DNA of 64,000 nucleotides. Origin: Smallanthus sonchifolius. Taxonomy: Eukaryota; Streptophyta; Magnoliopsida; Asterales; Asteraceae. The DNA lies in contig CM042027.1 in NCBI GenBank assembly GCA_023525975.1, forward strand, positions 87,328,007 to 87,392,006, written 5' to 3'. Shown piece after piece: positions 35,360 through 45,325 of the stretch; position 1 is the first letter of the stretch; every line of letters begins with the position of its first letter. The position numbers and the translations under genes were made by a program. The notes under the pieces are model-generated. The model was not told the origin of the DNA. It was given only the letters and a program-made list of their open reading frames with translations, and did no database searches.

Positions 35360-35780
35360 GCTATAAACGAGCCGTGTTGAGAGTGTTTTTCTCTTATGCG
35401 GGTTGTATTATAGAAACTATACGGGGTGTATAGCTTTTTAATTGACATAGAAACGACTGATATCGTTGGTAGAGGCTGTTTTTCTGTTATACGGCCCGTA
35501 TGATAGAAAGTTATTCGGGGTGTGTAGTTTTTTGACTGACATAGAAGCTACTGATGTGACGTCGTACATCATTGGTAGAGGCTATGCAGGCCGTATGAGG
35601 TGTGTTTTCTCTTATATGGGCGGTATGTTCGTGTAGTTTTCTGTCTGAAACAGAAGCGACTGATGTTACGTCATACACCACTAGCAGAAGCGATACGAGC
35701 AGTATAACCGTTTTTCTCCATCTATACGACCCGTATGATGACGTCACTTGGTGTTTTGATGATGTCACATAGTGTATTTA
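35360..35780. repeat. Diverged tandem repeat with ATACGGCCCGTAT and TGACGTCA palindromes
   Basis: Three to four imperfect copies of an about 110-120-bp unit, each with TTTTTCTCTTATACGGCCCGTAT-like and TTTCTGACATAGAAGCGACTGAT-like parts. The later copies contain ATGTGACGTCG, GTTACGTCATAC and GATGACGTCACTTGG. No ORF of significance. Confidence 0.6.
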
Positions 35781-36348
35781 CAGTAGCCGCCAACTTAATT
35801 TAGGTTATCTGCATATAACTAAGTGCTTCAATCCATGTAAGAATCTGAATCTTTCTCTTTAATTGTGTTCCATTAATATCTTCTAGCATTGGTTATCCTT
35901 AAAGACTTGAAAAATCAGATTTTGAAAATAGTTTGACCATGTGCACACAAGATAATTAGAAATTAAATCAGTTCTTTTTATGAATACTGCATGCTCCAAA
36001 TTCAAGAATCATGTTGATAATTCAAGAAATAAAGACCCAAAATTCAAAAATCAAATTTTAGTCAGATCAAAGTCAGTGCAACATTTTCCCAAAAGTAGGA
36101 ACAAAGAATAGTGGATTAGAATTGAAGTTGAGACTTTAATTAATTAAATTCAGTTGGCATAAAAGGCCATCACATCAGCAAACCTGTCCCTTATTCTCCA
36201 AACATGTTTTGACCTCTTTTGTCTCTTTTTCTTGTGCTCTTCATCTTCCAAATAATATTCCAATCCCCTTGAAGATCTCCCTTGCATCACCATCATCATC
36301 ACCATCTTCTATTTATAGTGTTATCATCTTCTAGTTATTTAACTACTC

Positions 36349-38429
36349 ATGGCACTGGCACCTGCAACAACCTACTCATCTTGCCTGAGGATGCTTATCA
36401 CACTCATTCTTCTCTTTTCTCTCACTCTCTCACCTTCCATTTCAGGTAACATATGCAAACCACCTTCAATATTCTTAAACTAATTATATACATACATATG
36501 TTATGTTGATTATTATCTGCTTGAAATTTGGTAATGGGCTTATGATTTTTGGATCTTTTTCTTCTTATGTGAACTCTAACAATGCATAATGATATTATTC
36601 AATTTTTCTTTATATCTGAAACACAATTTATATTACTAATTAGCAGTTAATGAAATTATCTGATTGAAATTTGGTAATGGGCTTATGATTTTTGGGTCTT
36701 TTTCTTCTTATGTGGACTCTAACAATGCATAATGATGTTATTCAATTTTACTTTCTTGAAAATCTTTATAACTGAAACACAATTTATATTATTAATTAGC
36801 AGTTAATGAAATTTTCTGATTGAAATTTGGTAATGTTGATTATTATTGATTGAAATTTGGTAATGGGCTTATGATTTTTGGGTCTTTTTCTTCTTATGTG
36901 GACTCTAACAATGCATAATGATGTTATTCAAATTTTCTTTCTTGCAAATCTTTATATCTGAAACACAATTTATATTATTAATTAGCAGTTAATGAAATTA
37001 TCTGATTGAAATTTGGTAATGTTGATTATTATCTGATTATAATTTGGTAACGGGCTTATGATTTTTGGATCTTTTTCTTCTTATGTGGACTCTAAAAATG
37101 AATAATGATGTTATTCAGTTTTTCTTTCTTGCAAATTTTTATATCTGAAACACAATTTATATTATTAATTAGCAGTTAATGAAATTTTCTGATTGAAATC
37201 TGGTAATGCGCTTATGATTTTTGGTTCTTTTTCTTCTTATGTGGACTCTAACAATGCATAATGATGTTATTCAATTTTTCTTTCTTGCAAATCTTTATAT
37301 CTGAAACACAATTTATATTATTAATCAGCAATTAATGAAATTATCTGATTGAAATTTGGTAATGTTGATTATTATCTGATTATAATTTGGTAATGGGCTT
37401 ATGATTTTTGGATCTTTTTCTTCTTATGTGAACTCTAAAAATGCATAATGATGTTATTCAATTTTTCTTTCTTGCAAATCTTTATATCTGAAACACAATT
37501 TATATTATTAATTAGCAGTTAATGAAATTATCTGATTGAAATTTGGTAATGTTGATTATTATCTGATTATAATTTGGTAATGGGCTTATGATTTTTGGAT
37601 CTTTTTCTTCTTATGTGAACTCTAAAAACGCATAATGATGTTATTCAGTTTTTCTTTCTTGCAAATCTTTATCTGAAACACAATTTATATTATTAATTAG
37701 CAGTTAATGATATATTCTGATTGAAATTTGGTAATGCACTTATGATTTTTGGGTCTTTTTCTTCTTATGTGGACTCTAACAATGCATAATGATGTAATTC
37801 AATTTTTCTTTCTTGCAAATCTTTATATCTGAAACACAATTTTTATTATTAATTAGCAGTTAATGAAATTATCTGATTGAAATTTGGTAATGTTGATTAT
37901 TATCTGATTGAAATTTGGTAATGGGCTTATGATTTTTGGATCTTTTTCTTCTTATGTGGACTCTAACAATGCATGATGATATCATTCAGTTTTTCTTTCT
38001 GGGAAATCTTTATATCTGAAACACAATTTATATTATTAATTAGCAGTTAATGAAAATTTCTGATTGAAATTTGGTAATGGGCTTATGATTTTTTAATCTT
38101 TTTCTTTTTATGTGGACTCTAACAATGCACAATGATATTATTCAATTTTTCTTTCTTGCAAATCTTTATATCTGAAACACAATTTATATTATTAATTAGC
38201 AGTTAATGAAGGGGCATCTCTTGTGCAACAAAAGAAGAAAATATTGGGATCAAGACCACCAGGGTGTGTGAACAAGTGCATGAATTGTAACCCATGTCGA
38301 GCCACTCTGGTTATTCCTCCACACCATAAGATGATTGAGTACAGAGATCAATCTTCCCATGGTGATGATGATTGTTATTATCTTCTTTCCTGGAAATGCA
38401 AATGCGGTGACAAACTCTTTCAACCTTGA
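36349..38429 (+). CDS. EPIDERMAL PATTERNING FACTOR-like secreted peptide precursor
   Basis: Two exons, 36349-36445 and 38203-38429, joined through a split Val codon to give 107 aa. Exon 1 encodes a signal peptide (hydrophobic MLITLILLFSLTLSPSIS). Exon 2 encodes a short propeptide and the mature EPFL domain: GSRPPGCVNKCMNCNPC, a loop of about 25 residues, then LLSWKCKCGDKLFQP. EPFL peptides are secreted, disulfide-bonded ligands of ERECTA-family receptor kinases that shape stomata, leaf margins and stem growth. The long Asp-rich loop and WKCKC ending suggest an EPFL1-3/EPFL7-8-type member rather than EPF1/2 or stomagen; the exact paralogue is uncertain. The domain has seven Cys instead of the usual six, the extra one in the loop (DDDCYY). 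The 1757-bp intron is nearly all tandem repeat. Confidence 0.92.
36490..38202 (+). repeat. Alternating 156/187-bp tandem repeat filling the EPFL intron
   Basis: Each unit includes AATTTGGTAATGGGCTTATG, TTTTTCTTCTTATGTGG, a run of TTTTTCTTTCTTGCAAATC, and TTAATTAGCAGTTAATGAA. The last block is the intron's own 3' splice region plus the first eight bases of exon 2. Acceptor-like AGs end at 36646, 36802, 36988, 37175, (37331, mutated to CAA), 37518, 37703, 37859 and 38046, with the real one at 38202. Spacings are 156, 186, 187, 156, 187, 185, 156, 187 and 156. The longer unit has about 31 extra bases (TTGATTATTATCTGATTATA). Confidence 0.93.
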
Positions 38430-39113
38430 ATTTGATCATGATTAATTTTGCTTTTCATCATGCTTAGTGATCGATTTCGGGTAGTATATTTGATATAACT
38501 TTCTCTGCGGAAGATAGTGTATAAAGTAATCTATAATAATACTTATATTGTTAACTGTTGCTGCTTATTTCACCCTCTCTGTGATTAATGTAAATCTTAT
38601 TTAGTAATTTTGTAACTATAAAGTGCTCTTATTAGGTAATTTGTTGGTATTATTGTGTAAATACACTTTATTTTCCTAATCAAAGGTAGATTAACAAGTA
38701 ACATTGTTGACTAATGGGTCAAATCATGTTCAGGTCAAAACCAGTAAATTCAATTTTTTTGTATAAAAACAGTTTAGGATATTGTATGCATTTTAATGCA
38801 CTTTTGCCTATGTTTGATATGTTTTATCTTTAGAAATTTTTATTAATTTTATTGATTTGACCCGTTAGATATAAAGCAGAACACAAATCGACCCATTTAT
38901 GAGGAATATGGGTTGAATTGCCGCCTCTAATTAATGCATTTCCTTAGGACTTGTGTTTAAAAAAAGCTGCAATATTAAAAACATAGGACTTGTATTTAAA
39001 GAAAGCTGCAATATTGTATACAAGTAATTTTAAATCTCAAAGACTAAATTCCTGAATAAAATACAAATAAACAAATGTGACTCTCTGTGTATATATACAC
39101 AACAATTGAGTTA
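38430..39113. other. Intergenic between convergent EPFL and glucanase genes
   Basis: Presumed 3' UTRs of both genes. A hAT-like right terminus (GGGTTGAATTGCCGCCTCTA) at about 38911-38930 marks a MITE relic whose left end is unclear. Confidence 0.45.
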
Positions 39114-40963
39114 TCATGAAGTTATGATCAGTATCAAAGCTGCAACACATACTGCATACATCGAACCAGTGCCCTACAAAGAAAATTAGTACGGTTAATT
39201 AATAACAGGAAAAGAACATGAAGAATTCTAGGGGTGTGAATTTGTGACAACACGAAAACATGAGACGATCCAAACGCGAAGTTCATTGGTTTGGGCTTAG
39301 TCTAAATGGGTACGGGTTATTTTTGGCCTTTTGGGTCAAACTAGTGAAACGATTGGCTAAACAGATCGGGTTCAGGTCGACGTGATGGGTTCGCAGGTTG
39401 ACCTGTTAATTTTATACATATTTTTTAAAATATGTTTTATGCCCAAAATTTAAAGTTAAAAGAGAAATTGTCACAGGTTTTGTATGTATTTTGTTGTGTA
39501 ATTTTAAAGTATTGATATACAAAAAATAAAAATATTTTTCTCAGATTAAACGGGTCGTATTCATGTAACCCGCGAATAAGCGTGTTATGCTTGGGTTTAT
39601 GTGCCTCACACGATTTTCATGTTCGTGTTGGGTTCAACCCGCCAACCCACAAGCATCACCTGTTTAGCACTCCCAAAGAAATCAAACAAAGAAATATCAT
39701 GAGTTCATTGCATACCTTCAAAGAGAAAAGAGATGTTGCTGAAGAGGGTACAAGCCCAGTGAATCCAATATTATAAGCAGTACTACCATCAGCTTTGAAA
39801 AGCCCAAAGTTTCTCTCTGAAGTCGGGCCGGGCTTTAGGTTCTCATTAAACATGGCGAATACATAGGCTTTGACTACTTTTTTTGGCCTGTAAGGAGTAC
39901 CCTTCTTTTTAAGTAGTCTTTTACGTAGATTCTTATTATAAGTTCTTGCATTACTTACCGTGGCCCCCACTTCATTCGGGTCCCCGCGTGAAGCCCATCC
40001 GGTTTCCGACACTATAACCTCCATTTTCGGGAACCCAGCTTTTTCTAAAGCCGCATAGGTCGCATCGATCTGGGCCTCAAACATGTTATCATAATGTAGC
40101 TTAGTTTTCTCATCATATATTCCAGGATTCTTTTTAAAGATTGCATAGTTGATATCAATGTGTTCCGGATCACTAATGTATGCAAGAAACGGGTACGTGT
40201 TTATATAAAAAGGCGACTTTATACGGGTGAAAAACTCGAGGAGTGGTTGCATATATGGAACAAGGGTTTCCTTAAACGCCCCTGCGGATGGAGGGTAGGA
40301 GCTAGCAAACACACCAGCCGAATGCGGGCTTGAAACCTCAACATCATCTGCTAAGTGAAGCAAGTCAAGGGCAGTATGGACATTTTTCACCGCGGGTAGT
40401 AAGACCTCCCAGAGTCCTTGATCAGCACCACCTAACACCTCGTTTCCAATCGCGATCCCACGAATGCGGGTTCCTGGTACAAACGGTTGTACATTTTGTT
40501 TCACCCAATCCGTGGCCCGATCCTGGCTTATACTTATGTCCCTCAAGAACTCGTTCCCAAGCCCGATAATGATCCCAATTCCTGAGCCTTTAAAAGCATT
40601 GAGAACTTCATGGTTGGCGTCATAGATTCTTGTGTTTTTAATCTTCGACGCCTTCATAAGTGTCACAACGCTTTCGGGAGAGGGGATGTTATCGGCTATT
40701 CTTCCATAATTCACTCCATACGTGCCTGTGAATGCACGAGCTATCAAAACTGCCAAAAGAAAAATGATCATGAAAACATCACATTAAACGTAAGTTACTT
40801 GAAAAGTTAAGCGACCCATGACTTGATGGTCTCCAGGTGAGGGGAATTTATGTGTAAAAAATTGTTGCTAAAAAACATGAAAAATTAGCGAATGGAGCAT
40901 ACCGTTGTTGAAAGTAATGAAGAGAAGAATGATGAACCCAAGAAGAGATATGGAGAAACTCAT
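39114..40963 (-). CDS. GH17 beta-1,3-glucanase, probably GPI-anchored
   Basis: Minus strand, three exons: 40963-40903, 40749-39716 and 39173-39114, all GT-AG and in frame, giving 384 aa. Exon 1 encodes a signal peptide (MSFSISLLGFIILLFITF). The GH17 barrel starts at TYGVNYGRIADNIPSP. The proton donor is in AIGNEVLGG and the nucleophile in VIVSETGWASRGDP. The domain ends at ERNFGLF...AYNIGF. The predicted third exon gives a Ser-rich linker and a hydrophobic tail (MYAVCVAALILIITS), as expected for a GPI-attachment signal; there is no X8/CBM43 domain. Such enzymes cut beta-1,3-glucan (callose) in the wall or at plasmodesmata. If the last intron were retained, translation would stop at 39656 with a different tail. 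The third exon is inferred from splice sites and hydrophobicity only. Confidence 0.9.
39236..39655. mobile_element. hAT-like inverted-repeat fragment in the last glucanase intron
   Basis: CAACACGAAAACATGAGACG on the left is matched by CAACACGAACATGAAAATCG in reverse complement on the right. Both sides contain CGGGTT/AACCCG-rich segments typical of Asteraceae hAT MITEs. No clear target duplication, so the borders are approximate. Confidence 0.5.
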
Positions 40964-42020
40964 GTTTCTAAAGATTGATCAAAATGAGATGTAGAGAAAC
41001 TCATGGATTTGTAACTATGTATAAAATTTGAAAACCAATGACTTGTGATTTGGGATGCTTGCTCTTTAGGAATGCCATTAGAGTTGTCAAATATAAGATT
41101 CTTGAGATGAATTAATTAAGGTGATATTAGTCATGTGTCTAAGGATAAACAGTAAACTCACTTAAACATTTTTTTATTATAAACCTATTTAAATTTTAAT
41201 ATTGATTTATTATTACGAAATCTTTTATAAATTGTTAAACTAAATGATAGTGAATGAAACACTTATAAAACTTGTCTATTATTTAGTGGCTCATTTTCTG
41301 AACATTTACGTTAAAGTTTAAATGTATATTTACTAAATAGTAATCAAGCTTTACGATTGTTCCATTGGATATTTTTTAGTTTAATTATCAATAATTTTTT
41401 TCACAATAATAGAACAATAGTACAATACTTAAATTAAAGGGAACTTTAAAATCTGAAAAAAAAAACAATTGAGTGATTTTAATGGAATATTATTGAAATT
41501 TGGTTATTGTAAGATGAGATATTCACAAATTAAAATTTAATTAATTATGTGGTTATTAACATCTCATTTCATGGTAATATGATGAAAGATTCCTACTTTT
41601 TTTAATGCTTTTCCCATCTCTAAAGTTTACTGCTTTTCAAGATGGATTTTATTATACCTTTCCCGGATAAATATATACAAGTTTGGCATAAGGAAAACCA
41701 CAAGGAAAGGGTGTCCTTTGGTCTATGTGATTGTGTATCCTTTATACGGACAAATAATTTTACAATTATATTTTTCTTTTAAACTTAATGTTTAATAAAC
41801 TTTTAATTATTAAGTTAAAAATATACATTAACAAAATCATGGATGATAATAGGACTGTTATTTATAACACTTTCAAAATGGCTTGTACTTTTATTTAAAT
41901 CAAGTAAATTCACCCAAAAAGTTTCCTTCCCTCTAAAAATTCCACGTAGCCGTTACCCTTCCCTTAAAAAATTTCTCACTCCAAAAAAGCCATTTATAAA
42001 TATGTAAATATTTATATATT
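40964..42020. other. Upstream flank of the glucanase gene, AT-rich
   Basis: Contains the promoter side of the glucanase gene (weak TATA-like ATTTTATACATAG, minus strand, about 41016-41028). The rest is AT-rich without recognised features. Confidence 0.4.
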
Positions 42021-42027
42021 TATTAAC

Positions 42028-42062
42028 TAGGTTAAAACCCATGTATTGCATGGGTTGAATAA
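42028..42062 (-). mobile_element. Helitron 3' terminus (reverse orientation)
   Basis: The minus strand reads ACCCATGCAATACATGGGTT followed by TTAACCTAG and then T: a GC-type hairpin just inside a CTAG end before T, the plant Helitron 3' signature. The body would extend rightward; the 5' end was not found, and later insertions may have broken it. Confidence 0.55.
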
Positions 42063-42567
42063 AGAAAACAGGTTATAAACCGGCAGTTTCTATAAAAATT
42101 TGTATTTTGGATGTTATTAGTTAAATAGTTATTTTTTAAAATTGTTTTATAAAAAGAATAAAGAAATGTTCAATTTATAAAAATAGTTTATGAACAAACA
42201 TATTTAAAAAAACGTTTTATAAAAATAATTATAGAAATCATTATTATTTATTTTTTTTAAAAACAAACTTCATTCACAAAACCACCCCAACCAACAGGCT
42301 AGGAGGCACAAAACAAAACAGGGATACACAAAATCAAATTTACACAATTTAGATCACGAAATAGACTTATATTTAGATCTATACTTAAACCATAAGACTT
42401 ATCATTATTATTTAATAGGAGAGAAATTCGGGAAACAATTTTTTTAAGACCCGTAACGTTGCCGTGTGAAAAACTGCGGAAAAAAATAAAGTATCGAAAA
42501 CTAAATTTAAACAGAAAGACAAACACAAGTAAAAATAACGGTAATTAGAACAATCAATACTTCTATA

Positions 42568-43003
42568 TCTATATTATATAATAAATAAATGTTTTACATG
42601 ACACGTGTTACAATCATATTTATTCTCATCAGTTTTTTCTGTCTCTCTCTTTTATTAAATACACCTTTATATTTTAATAATAATATATTTTTAAAGAAAT
42701 TACTAATTATACTAATAAAACATATTTATTTTAAATTATCTCTTATTATTATAAACTTTGAAATATAATTTTGTAACTTTTATTTTGAATCAAATAGTAA
42801 TAAAAGTCAAATTGCATTAAATAGTAATTAACGTATTTTAAAAACCCAATTATATATTAGTTTTTACATATTTTGAATTTTATTTTTTATAATTCGTATA
42901 TATAATATATTTTTACACATGTAAAATATATATATAAAATAATAAGAATTTTATGTATTGAATATTTTTTTATTTTATATGTACACACGGTGTACTAAGT
43001 TAG
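42568..43003 (+). mobile_element. Small non-autonomous Helitron
   Basis: Starts TCTATATTATATAATAAATA after an A and ends with hairpin GTACACACGGTGTAC followed by TAAGTTAG before T, fitting the A/TC...CTRR/T rule with one change (TTAG). Related in interior sequence to the element at 5698-6039 (TCTCTCTCTTTTATTAAAT, ACTAATTATACTAATAAA). No coding sequence. Confidence 0.6.
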
Positions 43004-44187
43004 TGATTAAATATTAAAAAAATGTATTGATGGGAATGGGCATATGATAATTTTAATAATATCTTCATTTATCCTAAAAATGTTTCACATGTTTTTGTCT
43101 TTCGTATCTAATTATAGACTTCACACGTTTGGTGTGTGAGTTGCTTGCGCCATAATTATTTAATACTTTATCTGAATATATCTTATATATACTAAATAAC
43201 TTTTGAAAATAATATTACAATATAATTACAATCATGATAAAGTTGTTTCATTGTAATTTGTGTTTTGGCTTAGAACTATCAACTCTAAAAGCAAGGGTAA
43301 TGCAAGCTTAAGGAATAAGGATTCATTTGGCAAACACATGTGTTATACGCTTTTATAGTGTTAATTAAAAAAGGAAAAGAAACTTTAATACAATAAAATT
43401 TGATTATATGGTAGATTAATTTAAATAAAAGAATTGAAATTAATTAATAATCAATTTATTATAATAAAAAAAATTATTTATAAGTTCTTTTAATTTTTGC
43501 ATATTTATAATTTTAATCATATAATATATTTTAAATTAAGTAATATAATAAATTTATATATTTACTTACATTATACTAAAAAAATAAATAGTTTAAGTTA
43601 CTAAATGTTGGTGTAAAAAGAGGGATGTAAAGACAAGTATATTTGTGAGGCCGGTTTTAGAAGCAAGTGATATTTAAAAACTGGCTTATATAACGTGACA
43701 TTTTGATTGTGATTTTATTTATTTGTAGTGGTTCTTGCTATTCGTTTTATATTTGTTGATATTTTATTAAATCTTTAGATATTGAATATAGTTAAGATTC
43801 GGAAGCATATTTTTACCTTTTTATTTGGAATTTGACAATAAACATTTGCTGCCATAATTTGCTAAAGTTGAAATTAACTCCACTTAAAAATGTGTTTATT
43901 TAGCTAGAGATGGAATAGAAATTCGTTCATTCAATTAAAGGAATTGAAGATTTCATATGTTCGTTAAAGAAGGTTAAAACAATTAAAGGAATTGAGGATT
44001 TCATATTTTCAACAGAGAAGGTTAAAAATGTCATTAATTAATCTCTAAAAAGTCTAAGAGAAAATATCAATCCGTGATGAATGGTAATTAAGATCTATGA
44101 TCAAAACAAACCATATTGGTAACTCAAATAATTTTGTATACATTATTATTTTATTTATAAAATTACACTATAAAATTATTAGGGATA
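43004..44187. other. AT-rich intergenic DNA
   Basis: No gene or bounded element recognised. Confidence 0.5.
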
Positions 44188-44908
44188 GACATGTTAACTT
44201 AAACGCAACACATTTAAGAAAATAACAATCAGTACTTGATTACTTTCATGTCGTGTTTTCGTTAGAAATTATTATCCTGATAAATACTATATGTGTAGAA
44301 GTGTAAATTAGAGTTAGATCATCATCTCCAATCCTAGTGGAGATGCTTATCCAAAATCTAGGTGGCAATGAGGTGGAGGTGAGAGGAGAAAAAAATAATG
44401 AAAAAATGTAACTTTTATAGTTTTATCCGAAATTTCGGATGTAGACGGATGGGGCATGTGAGGGGAGGCATGAGAGAGGAGAGAAGCATCCGAAAATTAT
44501 GTTGAGGTGAACCCATTCGAAATCCTTCCCATTGAAAGTGCTCTTAGAACCATGTTAACTTAAACGCAACACATTTAAAAAAATAACAGCTTGATTACTT
44601 TCATGTCGTGTTTTACACCACGTTAGAAATCATCATCCATATAAATACTATATTTGTAGAAGTGTAAATTAGAGTTAGAGCATCATCTCCAATCCTAGTG
44701 GAGATGCTTATTCAAAATCTAGGTGACAATGAGGTGGCGGTGAGAGGGGAGAGAAAATGATGTAAAAATGTAACCTTTATAGTTTTATCCAAAATTTCGG
44801 ATGTGGACGGATGGGACATGTGAGCGAAGAGAGGAGAGAGAAACGGTGGATCCGAAAATTATGTTAAGGTGGACCCATTCGAAATCCTTCCTGGGATGCT
44901 CTTAGAAA
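44188..44908. repeat. Direct tandem duplication of about 360 bp carrying a MITE
   Basis: Copy 1 (44188-44549) and copy 2 (44550-44908) both begin CATGTTAACTTAAACGCAAC and share ATAAATACTATATKTGTAGA, TCATCTCCAATCCTAGTGGA, TTTCGGATGTRGACGGATGG and CCATTCGAAATCCTTCC. The inner part, from CATCTCCAATCC to GTGCTCTTA, looks like a MITE duplicated together with its flank. The copies differ by substitutions and small indels. Confidence 0.75.
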
Positions 44909-44909
44909 C

Positions 44910-45325
44910 GAGATAACTTCGTAATAACTTTAAAAATAAAACAAAATATAGAAAATACAACAAATTCTAAAAAGATAGAATAACTTCGAGCCATATATAA
45001 AAAAAAAGTTAAAAATCGACATGGAAATATAAAATAAGTCAATTGAATAAACAAAAACAACCACCAATTTAACTCCTGATGTTGGTTTCACTCCAATTAA
45101 AATAAAACAATTTAAATTCTTAAAACCGTTCACACGAAAAACACACCATTTCCTCAAAAAAAAAAATTTCATATTTGTCCATATTTATCATCGCCACCTG
45201 GCACACCTTTGCTCAACTGAAAGCATGCAAAAATTGCTGTATAAGTTCAGAACAAACCTATTGAACGATACCACATCTCCTCACATTCCGACAACTTTAT
45301 CCAGGCGGTGGTCGGTCCGACACAA
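44910..45325. other. Upstream region of the nucleoside-transporter gene
   Basis: AT-rich to about 45170, then the presumed promoter and leader. No clear TATA box. Minus-strand open frames here are low-complexity. Confidence 0.45.

Noticed and set aside
39656..39715. C-terminal 20 codons of the longer glucanase frame as the main product
   Set aside because: A good donor (AAG/GTATGC) and an in-frame third exon with a GPI-like tail make splicing more likely; kept as an alternative only.
40330..40810. Plus-strand frames in the glucanase region
   Set aside because: Antisense shadows of the GH17 coding sequence.
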